Of a stretch of DNA of 64,000 nt, positions 1 to 9,787 are shown one piece after another; position 1 is the first letter of the stretch; every line of letters begins with the position of its first letter. The stretch comes from Polytrichum commune (taxonomy: Eukaryota; Streptophyta; Polytrichopsida; Polytrichales; Polytrichaceae). Both the position numbers and the translations under genes were made by a program. Below the pieces are notes generated by a model that was given only the letters and a program-made list of their open reading frames with translations, did no database searches and was not told the origin of the DNA. The DNA lies in assembly GCA_950295325.1 (NCBI GenBank), contig OX485809.1:2854001-2918000 (forward strand), written 5' to 3'.

Positions 1-1
1 C

Positions 2-1417
2 ATAGAGCGTTTCAAAGCTCGATTAGTTGCCAAAGGATTCACCCAAACTCCTGGCATTGATTACACAGAAACTTTTGCTCCCACTGCGCGAGCTGAGAGC
101 ATTCGAATTCTTTTGTCCATTGCGGCTGCTGACGGTTTGTTTCTTGTTCAGTTTGATATTAAAACTGCTTACCTCAATTCCCCTATCCATGAACTCATTT
201 TCATGGATCTGCCGTTTGGTTTCGAAGAATTTTTTCACAAACATTTCCCTGAGAGTCGTGGAAAGGTGTGTCGAATTCTCAAAGGTCTTTACGGATTGAA
301 GCAATCTGCTCGCAGTTGGAATACTACCTTTTCTGCTTTCTTGAAAGCCTATGATCTTCTTCAAAGTACAGCTGATCCGTGTATTTTCTTCTCCACTACA
401 ACACTGCGTCTTATCATGGCTTTGTGGGTAGATGATGGCTTGGCGATGTGTCAGGATCAAGCTCTCTTGGCCAAGATGATTGCTCATCTTCAAACCGCAT
501 TTGAAATCACCGTTGGCGATGCGGATGTTTATGTGGGCTTACATATTACGAGGGATACCGCTGCTCGACGGATGTATATTGACCAACAAAGATTTACTGA
601 AACTATTCTTGTCAAGTATGGTTTTCAGGATGCACATACGGTGTCGACTCCTTGTGACCCTCATGTTCCCTTGAGCTATCCATCTGCACAAGATACCGAT
701 ACTCCTATTCCTCATTTTCCATATCAAGAAATTGTTGGATCCCTGCTCTGTTTGGCTACTCACTCGTGACCAGATATCGCTCATGTAGTTTCGGTTGTTG
801 TACAATATGCTAACAATTTTAGAGAAATTCATTGTACTGTTGTCAAAAGGATTTTAAAGTACTTACGTGATACTACTGATTTTGCTCTTTGTCACTCGCG
901 AGATCCCAACGAACATCACCTGCTTACTACTTTCACTGATGTTGACTATGCTAGTGATCTTAATGATCGAAAGAGTCGGAGTGGCAGTATCCTTTTTCTC
1001 AACAATGGACCTGTCATTTGGCTTAGTCGCAAGCAACCGTGTATGGCTTCCTCGACAACAGAGTCGGAATATGTTGCTGCTTCCCTCACAAGTAAAGAGA
1101 TTATGTGGGCGAGGCGTCTTCTTGCTGACCTTGGTTTTTCTCAACCTAAGCCTACTCCATTTTTTTCTGACAATCAGTCTGCTATACACCTTGTTCAAAA
1201 TCCCGAGTTCCACAAGCGGACAAAACACATCGATGTCTTGTTTCATCTTATTCGTGAATTCCAAGCTCGTGGTGACATTTCTATCTCCTATGTTCCTACT
1301 TGCCTTCAATTGGCAGATATTCTTACCAAGGCTCTGACTCCAGATACTTTCCACAAGTTGCGCTCTGCACTCAATCTTTCCAAGAAAGTCTTTCATCAAG
1401 TGGGAGAATTTGGCTAG
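2..1417 (+). mobile_element. Ty1/copia retrotransposon pol remnant (reverse transcriptase + RNase H), cut by window edge
   Basis: One reading frame runs from the window edge to the TAG at 1415-1417 and is interrupted only by a TGA at 767-769. The first part is a copia-type reverse transcriptase: [35 protein letters not shown], and a WVDD box (ALWVDDGL) in place of the usual YVDD. After the stop the same frame continues through PDIAH into RNase H (TFTDVDYASD, the ESEYVAAS block, DNQSAIHL, KHIDVLFH) and ends in the ILTKAL tail typical of copia polyproteins. Integrase, protease and gag would lie left of the window. The stop replaces an arginine codon usual before PDIA, consistent with CGA to TGA decay by cytosine deamination. 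This copy is inactive but not old, with one lesion in about 470 codons. Confidence 0.95.
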
Positions 1418-1453
1418 TGCTTCTATACGTTCTTGGACAATGAGTGGGAGTAT

Positions 1454-1740
1454 TGTTACGATTAGGTTTCAGCATTGTTCGAATGTAGAAGTTGGAATCT
1501 TCTAGAAGCTTCATAGGTAGGTTACTAGTTAGTTGTTGTTTACGTTGTGTTGTTACCATTTCACTTAGTATTGCTATCAATCTCTTAGGTAGTTTGATTC
1601 ATTGTTGCTAAGGCTAGTTGTGAGACATGTTAGTTGCATTGTAATAAAGAAAGTAAATAGGAATTGGTACACTTCATGTGTGAGCTATGAAAGCTTGTTT
1701 GGTTCTAATGTTGCAATATTTCCGAGTCCATCCGGTTACA
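1454..1740 (+). repeat. Candidate 3' LTR of the copia element, with polypurine tract at 1442-1450
   Basis: Thirty-six bases after the pol stop, a purine tract (GAGTGGGAG) is followed by a TGTTACG start, the arrangement expected at a polypurine tract/3' LTR junction. An AATAAAG polyadenylation-like signal lies at about 1642. A CA end is proposed at GGTTACA, 1740. The 5' LTR is outside the window, so the right boundary is a guess. Confidence 0.4.
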
Positions 1741-1905
1741 CGTTGACGTCTTTCAGGTTCTCTTTATGAATTTGAGGTATATTCTCTACATTCCTCTAAA
1801 TTGGTGGGTTATTTTCCTGAAGCCTTGAACTTCAACCGGTTATTTCTCAAACTCCGCCGGTTCATCTGTAACTCAGCGGTCAGTTTTTCCCATTCGTTGA
1901 TATTG
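1726..1905 (+). repeat. Repeat A, copy 1 (uninterrupted)
   Basis: This block shares ordered similarity with 3046-3144 plus 3562-3655: CCGGTTACA, a TTGAGGTATATTC block, CCTGAAG, CTTCAACCGGTT and CATCTGTAACT. It has no insertion at the position where copy 2 carries a MITE, so it serves as the empty-site reference. Function is unknown. Its left end overlaps the proposed LTR end, so it may belong to the retroelement. Confidence 0.7.
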
Positions 1906-2138
1906 CAACTCCAAATCCACATTATTCATTAGCATTCATAATTGACGTCTAATTCCATGGAGTTTTGTGTAGATCATCTACTTCAATGCAAATTACACAA
2001 GGAGATTAGTATTCACAGGTGGTCATGTTGAGACTAGCCTCTTGTTCAATATGTATTGGTTTAGTTTCCTTGTGTGCAATGAGGAGTAGGGAAGTGGGGG
2101 ATTGGGTCATTGCCTAGGAATTTTGTATAGGTTGAAGG

Positions 2139-2485
2139 TGAACTAAATAGTCCTATTACTGTGAGCCACAGTAATTGTCTAGAGCCCATGCTAATTTTCG
2201 TAACGAGAATTATTGTGGGGCCACATTAATTTTCAAACACTCTAAATTTTCTAGCAAACATTTGTCGTGGAACACATTAGTTGTTTTTCTTCTAGAAATT
2301 TAATGTGGGTGTCTATTTAATGTTGGTCTATTTTTTTTCCAAAACTTTATTTTGGTCGGAAATCATCATGAAGACTTAGGAGTAGACCAGGGTTTGGGAC
2401 CCACGTTGACTAGACAATTAGTGTGGCCCACATTAATGATTTTCACGCTAACTTTCCACCCACACTAATAGGACTATTTAGTGTA
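2139..2485. mobile_element. MITE, family with ACTAAATAGTCC termini, full-length copy
   Basis: The left end reads ACTAAATAGTCCTATTA and the right end is its near-exact reverse complement (TAATAGGACTATTTAGT), followed inward by matching subterminal blocks (GTGAGCC versus GTGGG, and an inner GGGCCACATTAAT versus GGCCCACATTAAT). It is about 350 bp and non-coding. GTTGAA occurs just outside both ends (about 2132 and 2486) and may be the target duplication. Partial relatives lie at 16497-16570 and 41231-41340. Confidence 0.7.
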
Positions 2486-2644
2486 GTTGAACTTGAGCCT
2501 AGTGTCCGTGGATTGGTGATCCTTGTTCAATTTGTGTTTCCTACACGCAATGCATAGCCTATTCATTGTTGGAATTGGGAAGTTGGGAGTTGGGTCCCCA
2601 TTGGGCCTAACAACCCATAACTATGTATAGGAGAAAAGGGTAGC

Positions 2645-3031
2645 TTAAGAGCATGGATGTTCGTAGACTAGAGGGATCTTGTGTAATATCGGTTTCCTAC
2701 ATGCAATGAATAGGGAAGTCGGGTGATGGGCCATTGCTTGACTACTTGGAATTTGGTTATATGATAAGGGTATCTTAAGAGCATGGTGTTTGTAAATTAA
2801 GGTACAAGCACCTATCGCGGACAGTGTGAGCACTCCAGTCCTCTTATCTAACCCATACAAATCATCCAATATTTTATCTGGATTAGAAATTACGTCATGA
2901 GCAATGGCAATGCCAAGAGATAATCTAGCCAGACTTTCACACACCAAAAAGAGCATGCCATGGAGTGAAACCAAAAAACTCTCTGTAGGAGTCTTTGGAT
3001 AACTGCCCGGGAAGTTTTTGGGCATAGTCAA
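2645..3031 (-). other. Unrecognised open frame, possible gene fragment
   Basis: This is a 128-codon frame, open from about 3031 down to 2645. The middle part looks protein-like, with a hydrophobic helix followed by DVISNPDKILDDLYGLD and then TGVLTLSAIGACTLIY. No domain was recognised. It lies between repeats, has no clear promoter, and its last third degenerates into repeat-like sequence. It could be a captured or orphan exon, or chance. Confidence 0.2.
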
Positions 3032-3045
3032 TCAAGATCCTAGTG

Positions 3046-3661
3046 ATTCTAAATCCAACCGGTTACATGGTGACATCTTTCGGTTTTCCTTTATTCATTT
3101 GAGGTATATTCTTCTATAGATTCATCTAAAATGATCGGTAATTCCACGGGTAGATCACTCCATTGTCAAGTTGAACACCACGTGCGGCCAAAAAAAATCT
3201 TCTTTTGGTAAGTTGCACCACCAAAATGGGTCAAAATTTTATCAATTTTTTTTCATGAGTAGATATACACAATACCTATGACATAGTTAAAAGTGGTAAC
3301 TAAATTTGATGATTTGTTTTTTTCATAAAACATACCATTTCTAACTAGAATGACACAGAATTGAACTAAAACAATTACTAAAAAAATAAAGATGACTAAA
3401 AATTTCAAAAAAGTATACAAAAGATACTATCAATGGTTATGTATATGTAGAAAAAATATCATAAATTTTAAAATTATATATGGCATGTAATATAGGGGTA
3501 GCAAACTTTGTCCGCACGTAGTGTCAACTTGACAATGAAGTGACCTCCCCGTGGGTAATTCTCCTGAAGTCTCCAACTTCAACCGGTTTCTTCTCAAACT
3601 TAACCAGTTCCATCTGTAACTAACCACCGGTTCTCCCCGAGCAGTGCTCTGGAGGTGATTC
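3046..3661 (+). repeat. Repeat A, copy 2, split by an hAT-like MITE
   Basis: The two flanks of the MITE at 3145-3553 together reconstitute repeat A as seen at 1726-1905. The left flank is 3046-3144 and the right flank resumes at 3562 with CTCCTGAAG and CTTCAACCGGTT. The uninterrupted copy reads GGTTATTTTCCTGAAG at the corresponding place. Confidence 0.75.
3145..3553. mobile_element. hAT-like MITE, copy 1, with 8-bp target duplication
   Basis: This is a 409-bp non-coding element with long terminal inverted repeats beginning CACGGG(T/G)AG(A/G)TCACT and continuing for about 45 bp through CATTGTCAAGTTGA to CGTGCGG. It is flanked by perfect 8-bp direct repeats GGTAATTC at 3137-3144 and 3554-3561. 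An 8-bp duplication with a CA-starting inverted repeat is the hAT superfamily signature. The two ends differ at several bases, so this copy is older than its relative at 37670-38079. The interior is A/T-rich and shared with that copy (a GGGTCAAAATTTTATC block near the left end and TAGGGGTAGCAAACTTTG near the right). Confidence 0.9.
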
Positions 3662-6060
3662 ATCTAAACAGTGGCAAGCTTTAGGACACCCCCTATTTCC
3701 ATTTGCCTTTCTGTGTACTACTAAGAGTTTCTTGGCATTGTCATGTTGGCAACATTTGCGTTTTTTTGGCTCTGGCCACTCGAATATTGCAACAATCTTG
3801 TGTTTTTAGCCTGAGCTTTGGCGGTGTTGTGTCACAATTTTGGAAGGTTCAAGACTGTTGTCTCCAGGAGATACATTCGGTTAACAATCTACATTTGAGA
3901 GTCAAATCATTCTCAAAACTAATGAGTTTGAAATACACAAGATTGCTCACAAGCCATGAGTCATGAGGACAGGCAATACATCCTCCTATTTGTTATTGTT
4001 CAATCCCTGGCCCAAAGATTTATGGGCGATATTTGTCATCCTTTTGCAACAACCACTCTTCTTCTGAGACTTGTAAACTAGGATAATGACACTCAAGTCA
4101 TAAGCTTCAAGACTTCATTCTTGTAATTACATTTTGAGGGAGTTCCATAAACCCCTTTCAGGTTCACATATGAGGCCATGGCTATGATGTAGATGTACAC
4201 AAGTGGTTGGTGTTGTCTCACTCCTTGAGTCTTTACATTTTGAGCATATTGCAATCCACACAGTCACATTCTCCAGTTATGAGGGAGCTAAACCCCAAGT
4301 GTAGGGATTGGAGTTGGATGTCATGGCTATCAAGATATCCAATGACTAAATTTCAAATAGCATTAACTTGGAAATGATCAACATGTTACAATGGCAACAA
4401 TGTGTGTTCTAGAGGTTTATGAGTCCTTCATTCACAAAGGAACGCATGTAAAAGTTCTTTGCATTGATTGGTACTATATTGCAATCTCTTGATTAAAGAA
4501 TTGTTGGTCTCCGTTGATAGTTTGACTACCTCTTTGTCAAACGAAAGTTCATAATTTGAGGAGGGGAACTTGACTACCTCTTTGTTCCAGGACCCGACAA
4601 TCAACTATCATTTTTTCATTAAAAATAGATATCCATAGACCTGAAGTTGGTGTGGACAATGTGTGGACATGAGATTGTTGTATTTTACGCTTGCCTTAAT
4701 GACAACATATTCTTATTATTTAAACCTCACATTAAGTTTTCACATTTATGTTTTCATAGTTTTAGAGTCTCAAGACATAAAATTCATCACATCCTTGTTA
4801 AATCCCAAAACATCGCTAAGAGACCATTAAAATAAACTCCATTTTGTGAGCCTAGTACAACCTATCCAAACATTGTAGTGCTATAGAGATCAACCAATAC
4901 TCATCAATAGATCTACCCTTGAACCCCGGAGGTCTACTTGAGCACTTTGTGAATAGTACTTACCATGGCACCTCAACATGTCGGTACATTCTCTAAAAGA
5001 TTTCAAAGAATGTTATTCGTCAAAAGGACCATGCCAACCCTGATGAGGAATGTTATGCGACTCATGCAACACTCCAACTTGCATGTCAGACAAGTGTGCG
5101 AATCTACTTTCTTGTATGTTGACCCCCCTACTACACATGGAAATGCTTAGCTGTCAATCACTTTATGCTTAGACATACTAACTTATCAAGAGGTTTGCTA
5201 ATGTTGATTCTAATTTGCTTCCCGGAATGGTTGGCACATGGAAGGATGCCGTGAGCTTAACGATTGTCGTTGTGGTGGTGGCAAGTTTATATCTAGGTGC
5301 AAGCATGATAAAGTGGATAGCTCTCGATCCTTGCCTAGCGTTAAGTAAAAGTGATTCAAAACTATACACTATTTTTGAATTTTGTGAAGAAAAAACCATA
5401 GACATTTGTTAATTAAAATAAAAATAAAAAACTTATTTATATATATATATATATAGTAATCCACAAAGCCAATCAATTTATGATGACAAAATCAATTCCA
5501 AGGAAAGTATACTATATTTTAGAAGACAATGCAAGTGGTGTGCAAGTAGGTGATATTTAACAAGCAACTATCTAGAATTTGTTTAAAATACGATAAAATA
5601 ACATTAAATTGACGATTTTCTAGAATAATTGTGATGATGTCCTCAAGTGGATAATAAGTTCAAGGAATATGAAAAAAATTCAACTTTAAAATATTTAAGG
5701 TCATGAAGTCTACATTCAAAACCAAATTCAATCATTTGGTTTTGAGCATCATTTTTAATGATAAGTTTTGAAGATCTCAACTTGATATTCTACATTTGAG
5801 TATTTAACACAACAACAAAAATCATCATGAAAAAAAATCCAATTTAAACAACACTTTGCTACTACTTTTAGACCTTCAACCAAAAAAATTATGGTTTTAG
5901 TATGCCATAGCACTATTTTAGTCCACTTTACCATGCTTGTACCCATCTACAATGAGAAAACACCTTGTTTTAAAGATTGATGATCGCCAATGAGCCTTCC
6001 ACAAACGGTGTGGCAAGTATCCTTCCTAATCCATCTAGCCACTGTTCTCATGCCAAGTGG
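3662..6060. other. Gene-free A/T-rich stretch
   Basis: No coding frame with recognisable content is visible. A (TA)n run lies at about 5439-5455. Short open frames here have no domain, no codon bias and no supporting signals. The region separates the retroelement and MITE cluster from the MSRA gene. Confidence 0.5.
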
Positions 6061-6069
6061 AAGTCACCT

Positions 6070-6179
6070 ACGTGGCATGCCACGTGTGAGAGCGCGTACA
6101 CGTCAGCCCATGCTATCTTGGAGCCCAGGAGCGGTTCCTCAACATTCAAGCACGCGCTTCAAGCCACTCCATCTATAAG
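6070..6179 (+). promoter_or_regulatory. Candidate promoter of the MSRA gene: ACGT palindrome and TATA-like box
   Basis: A perfect 16-bp palindrome, ACGTGGCATGCCACGT, occupies 6070-6085. It holds two ACGTGGC/GCCACGT cores, the G-box/ABRE-type site bound by plant bZIP and bHLH factors. About 90 bp downstream lies a TATA-like CTATAAG at 6173-6179. Both are on the MSRA strand, about 800 bp before its start codon. The assignment to MSRA is positional only. A leader intron would be needed if transcription starts near 6200. Confidence 0.4.
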
Positions 6180-6432
6180 TTCTCACCCAAGCATATCGGA
6201 TCCTTTGGCCTGTTTGAGGAACACGCGTTTGGATGCTTGCCTTGTTCCCCGTGGACAATCAGAGCAGTTTTTGCATTTGGATTTGGTTTCTTGAAGCATT
6301 TTGAGCTTTATGCTGAGGAGTTGTTTTGCAATTCGTGGAAACGTTGTTTGATTGATCACCATTTCTTCTTGCTGTTGTGCAATTGTAGTTCTTGCATTGT
6401 ATTCGAGATCTGGTGGTTTAAACAGTTTGGAG

Positions 6433-7010
6433 CGAGACGAGAGGCTCTTAATGACGAGCGGCTGTGGTTTCACAATTCTGGCGCTGCATTTTAAAGCGTA
6501 GGTTGATTGATAGATTGACCGAACAATCCAATATTTTGCATTGCTATTTGCCATTCTGGTGAGGAAGTTTTTGATAGCATCTGGCCGTTGTACTTAAGAG
6601 TGAAGTTTTTTTCTAGTAATGGTCTTCAATGCCGGATTGAGAGGTTATCGATTATGAGTGTGAGGGTTTCACAGTTTTGGCGCTGCATTTTTGTTTCATA
6701 GGCTGGTTGATTGATTAATATATAGATACATAGATTGATCGGTCCTTTTGGTGAGGAATTTTGGATCGGCATCTTACCGTTGTAGGAGTGAAGGTTTTAT
6801 TCGTTAGGGTTTCACATTTTTGGCGCTGCCTTTTGATTCTTAGGCTTGGTGATTGATTGATATATAGATAGATAGATAGATTGATCCCTTTGATGAGGGA
6901 TTTTGGGTAAGCATCTGGCCGTTTTATGAGTGAAGGTTCTGTTTAGTTGTTTAAGTGGTGAGTTCCGGATTGGGAGGGTCTCAATGATGAGGGTCAGGGT
7001 TTCGCATTAC
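6433..7010 (+). repeat. Degenerate tandem array forming the MSRA leader, last unit containing the start codon
   Basis: A block with the order GGGTTTCACA - GGCGCTGC - TTGATTGAT(A) - ATAGAT - GGTGAGGAA - GCATCTGGCCGTT - GTGAAGGTT occurs three times. The GGCGCTGC anchors lie near 6480, 6679 and 6822. The segment CCGGATTG(A/G)GAGG followed by ATGAGxGTxAGGGTTTC occurs at 6632 and again at 6965. The MSRA start codon (6984) therefore falls inside a fourth, truncated unit. GATA-type short repeats (ATAGATAGATAG) expand within units 2 and 3. Confidence 0.75.
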
Positions 7011-7700
7011 ATGTGGTCGGTGGCGGTTGCCCTTCTGGCGATAGAGGCGGTGGCCATTCGCCCCGTAAGGAGCAACGGCACGGAGAGGAAAACTGCCGTG
7101 TTTGCACTCGGTTGCTTTTGGCGCGGGGAGGCCGTGTTTGGTTGTTTACCAGGGGTAATGCGGACGAGGGTTGGATATGCAGGCGGGTCGAAGCAGAGTC
7201 CGGATTACCATAGCGTTGGAGATCATGCCGAGTCTGTGGAGGTCGAGTACGACCCCACGGTAATCCAGTATGAGCAGTTGTTGGAAGTCTTTTGGGCCAA
7301 CCATGACCCATCGCAGGTGTTTGGCCAGGGACCAGATGTAGGAAACCAATATAGGTCGGTGATCTTCACATCAGGCGGCGAGGAGGAGGCGAAGCTGGCC
7401 ATGGCGAGCAGGCAGAGGGAGCAGTTGAAGGTATCTGACAAGGTCATGACAGAGATTCAGCCCCTGCAGGCCTTCTACCCTGCTGAACCGGAGCACCAGA
7501 AATTTGAGCTGCGAAGGAGACCCCAGTTGCTTCAGCTCCTGGGTGATATGGTTGATGAGGAGTTGATATTCTCCACCACGGCGGCCAAATTGAATGGGTA
7601 CGCTGCAGGGCTGTGCCCTTCGAGAACCAAGATGCTGCTGGACACGAAGGTCAACCCTCTTCTGCAACATCGCCGGTCTAGCAGACTGTTTGTACTTTAG
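6984..7700 (+). CDS. MSRA5: Peptide-methionine (S)-S-oxide reductase, secretory MSRA5 type
   Basis: The enzyme reduces methionine-S-sulfoxide in proteins back to methionine. It is intronless and 238 residues from the ATG at 6984. An in-frame ATG at 6930 would add 18 residues, but the start at 6984 gives a normal signal peptide (a short basic start, then WSVAVALLAIEAVA). This suggests entry into the ER or secretory pathway, as for plant MSRA5. Family motifs in order are FALGCFW with the catalytic Cys (residue 44), GYAGG, GDHAESVEVEYDP, HDPSQVFGQGPDVGNQYRS, FYPAEPEHQKF and NGYAAGLCP, whose Cys is a candidate resolving residue. GCFWRGE instead of GCFWGxE is shared with the MSRA5 branch. Length and order match the family. 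The stop is TAG at 7698. The start codon sits in a tandem-repeat unit. Confidence 0.95.
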   Translation: MMRVRVSHYMWSVAVALLAIEAVAIRPVRSNGTERKTAVFALGCFWRGEAVFGCLPGVMRTRVGYAGGSKQSPDYHSVGDHAESVEVEYDPTVIQYEQLLEVFWANHDPSQVFGQGPDVGNQYRSVIFTSGGEEEAKLAMASRQREQLKVSDKVMTEIQPLQAFYPAEPEHQKFELRRRPQLLQLLGDMVDEELIFSTTAAKLNGYAAGLCPSRTKMLLDTKVNPLLQHRRSSRLFVL

Positions 7701-7957
7701 TTACGCAATTTGCCTTGTACAATGCCGTGTCACTAGGGCGCCGTAGGAGGTTAAGCGCAGCTGCAATCTGGGCCATTGGAGCGCGCCAACGGTGGATGAT
7801 GAGGCGAGACGAGCAGCTGCGGGGCCGGGCAAGCCGCAGCTCCAGGGAGCCGGTTGGAGCACAGGCTGGCCTCGGACAAAGTATGAGCAGAACACAAACG
7901 AAAGCTGAAGTTGGTAGACCTGCTGATGCTGAGGTCAGATTGCTAGGGAACTGTTCA
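7701..7957 (+). other. Downstream region of MSRA, GC-rich, no supported gene
   Basis: This is a GC-rich stretch with an 81-codon open frame (7715-7960) rich in Arg, Ala and Gly and without any motif. It is probably MSRA 3' untranslated sequence or the upstream region of the broken cysteine-rich gene that follows. Confidence 0.4.
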
Positions 7958-8346
7958 TGATGTAAGTATCCAAGTTTCATTCACTCCTCTGGTCCACTTC
8001 TTACTGGCAATACTAGGTTCTACGGATGCGTGGTGCAAATCCGGATTTAAGGACGGCGACTACAACTACAAAAATGGATGAGACATGCATCAAGAACGAT
8101 GTGAAGAATTGCGGCGACTGGTGTCAAGTGCCCCACCTACCCCTACTGCTCCGCCACTTGCTCCATTAGCAAGTGCGGCATCACCCTGCAGCCACGGATG
8201 GACTGATTGCAACACGAATACGCAGGACGGATGCGAGGCTGACACCAAGAGCGACATGAAGAACTGTGGCAAGGGTGGAGTGTCATGCCAGACCTAACCC
8301 CTTCAGCAGCACCAAGTGCAACGACGGAAAGTGCGAGTCCGTGTGA
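7958..8346 (+). pseudogene. Broken cysteine-rich secreted-protein gene
   Basis: The pieces lie in order but in three alternating frames. They begin with a hydrophobic leader (VHFLLAILGSTDA) followed by WCKSGFKD. Next come TCIKNDVKNCGDWC, then CPTYPYCSATCSISKCG, then a CSHGWTDCNTNTQDGCEAD segment running to KNCGKGGVSC, and a natural C-terminus KCNDGKCESV followed by TGA at 8344-8346. The repeated pattern C-x-x-G-x-x-D-C-N ... D-G-C-E ... D-x-K-N-C-G-x-C-G resembles Asn/Cys-rich repeats found in secreted proteins of the Stig1-like type and in some bacterial surface proteins. A one-base loss near 8081 makes a TGA. Further shifts occur near 8125 and 8190, and a TAA follows the last CxxC at 8295. 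No intact frame remains. Confidence 0.6.
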
Positions 8347-9178
8347 AAGAAGTGGGAAAGTAGATGTCATTTGAAAATGATTGTCATTCTGGATGATCTG
8401 GAATCGATTGAAGATATTTACTACTTGTCTACTCATTTAAAATTCTTAGGAGGCATACTTTCGTCTCTCTTCTAATTCCACTCTTGAGTCGAGCTCTGTG
8501 CAGTTATTGAAGATTGAATATATGTACTTCTAGGCTTGGACCTTGCATTCTTTATAGTGACCATGGCCTCCCTTCAGCTACCAAGACCTGGAAGGAGTTT
8601 TTGGCAATGTTTTTTTGTTAGCATATATCACCTGCCATGCAAGTTTCTTGCAAATTGATCAAGACGCATGAAAATTGCATTAGCAAGAGAAAGAAGTCAT
8701 TATTGAACGGGGGTCCATTGAATCTGAGTTTTGCATCGATGGCATTTGCAGCGAGTTAGGTGATTAAATGCTAGTATGTGGGATTTGAAGTTTTCAACTA
8801 TCCGGCCATCTGAAAGTTAGACTATTGTGTGACTTTTGAGCTACTTATGTCAGATTCAAAGAAATACCCCAATTGGAGCCAGAAATTTGGGCCTCTCGGT
8901 TTGTATTGGCAAGTTAGGGTCCACATACGTTGGACGAGTATGTCGTAATTCTGGATCAGAAAATGTGAAAGGAAAAAAGAAAACACCTTTTTACGCATAA
9001 AAATCTTGTGGTTAATGGTGGCTGAACATCTTGCAGAATTACGTATAGGTCAGCAGCTGAAGCTTGCTTCAGTTTCATATTTTACAGCTAATGGTGAATA
9101 TGCTGAGTGACTGGTCTCGTGACAGAAGTACCCGATACTGCATGTGGTTTCCTGCTAGGAAACTTCCTTTATATATAC
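8347..9178. other. Gene-free stretch
   Basis: No open frame of note, no repeat match within the window and no RNA signal were seen. Confidence 0.5.
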
Positions 9179-9787
9179 AGTGACTCACAAAATTGAGTCA
9201 CGTAACTGGAGTACTTTAGTTAAAGGTCCATAGCTTGATGATGAGGCAATAAAACTTACCCCACCAGATACAAAAGGTGTAGATTGTGATGTATAGTGTC
9301 ATCCCAAAAATTATGAATCAAAAAACATGTATGGTTTGGGGGTAAATGAATTTCAAAGTTCAAATGAAATTAGTCTATTTAAAACATGAGTTCAACAAAA
9401 TTTAGCGGATGAGAAGAAAAGGACACATTCAAATTTTGAGCAAATAATGTGGTTAGGACCCTTACAGAGCAACAATACTACCACAAAAGTTTGGGGGAAC
9501 ACCCATCTCATGCTAATAAGACCTTTATACCAAAAGTTCGCAAAAATGAAAATGATTCAATTACAAATCCAATAAGATGCAACAACAACTTAGATTACAA
9601 CATGTAGGTTGCTTGTAATGATGAACTTTGAAACCCATATGCTCCCAAACCATACATGTTTTTTGATTCAAAGTCTTTGAGATGACACTACACATCACAT
9701 ACTATAACTTTGGTATTTAGAAGGTTAAGTTTTGTTGTCTCATCGTCAAGCTATGGACCTTGAACTAAAGTACTTTTGTGAGTCACT
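9179..9787. mobile_element. Foldback (long inverted repeat) element, 609 bp
   Basis: Both ends begin AGTGACTCACAAAA when read inward. The arms then run together for about 150 bp: GTACTTTAGTT(A/C)AAGG, TCCATAGCTTGA, a TGATGAATCAAAAAAC-like stretch, and CATGTATGGTTTGGG. The left arm carries an extra partial repeat of GTGACTCA/TTGAGTCAC near its tip. The centre (about 9340-9640) is non-coding. No convincing target-site duplication was seen, so the superfamily is unassigned; Mutator-type foldback is possible. Confidence 0.8.

Noticed and set aside
7371-7980. Minus-strand frames over MSRA and its 3' flank
   Set aside because: GC-rich shadows; the plus-strand MSRA frame has all family motifs.
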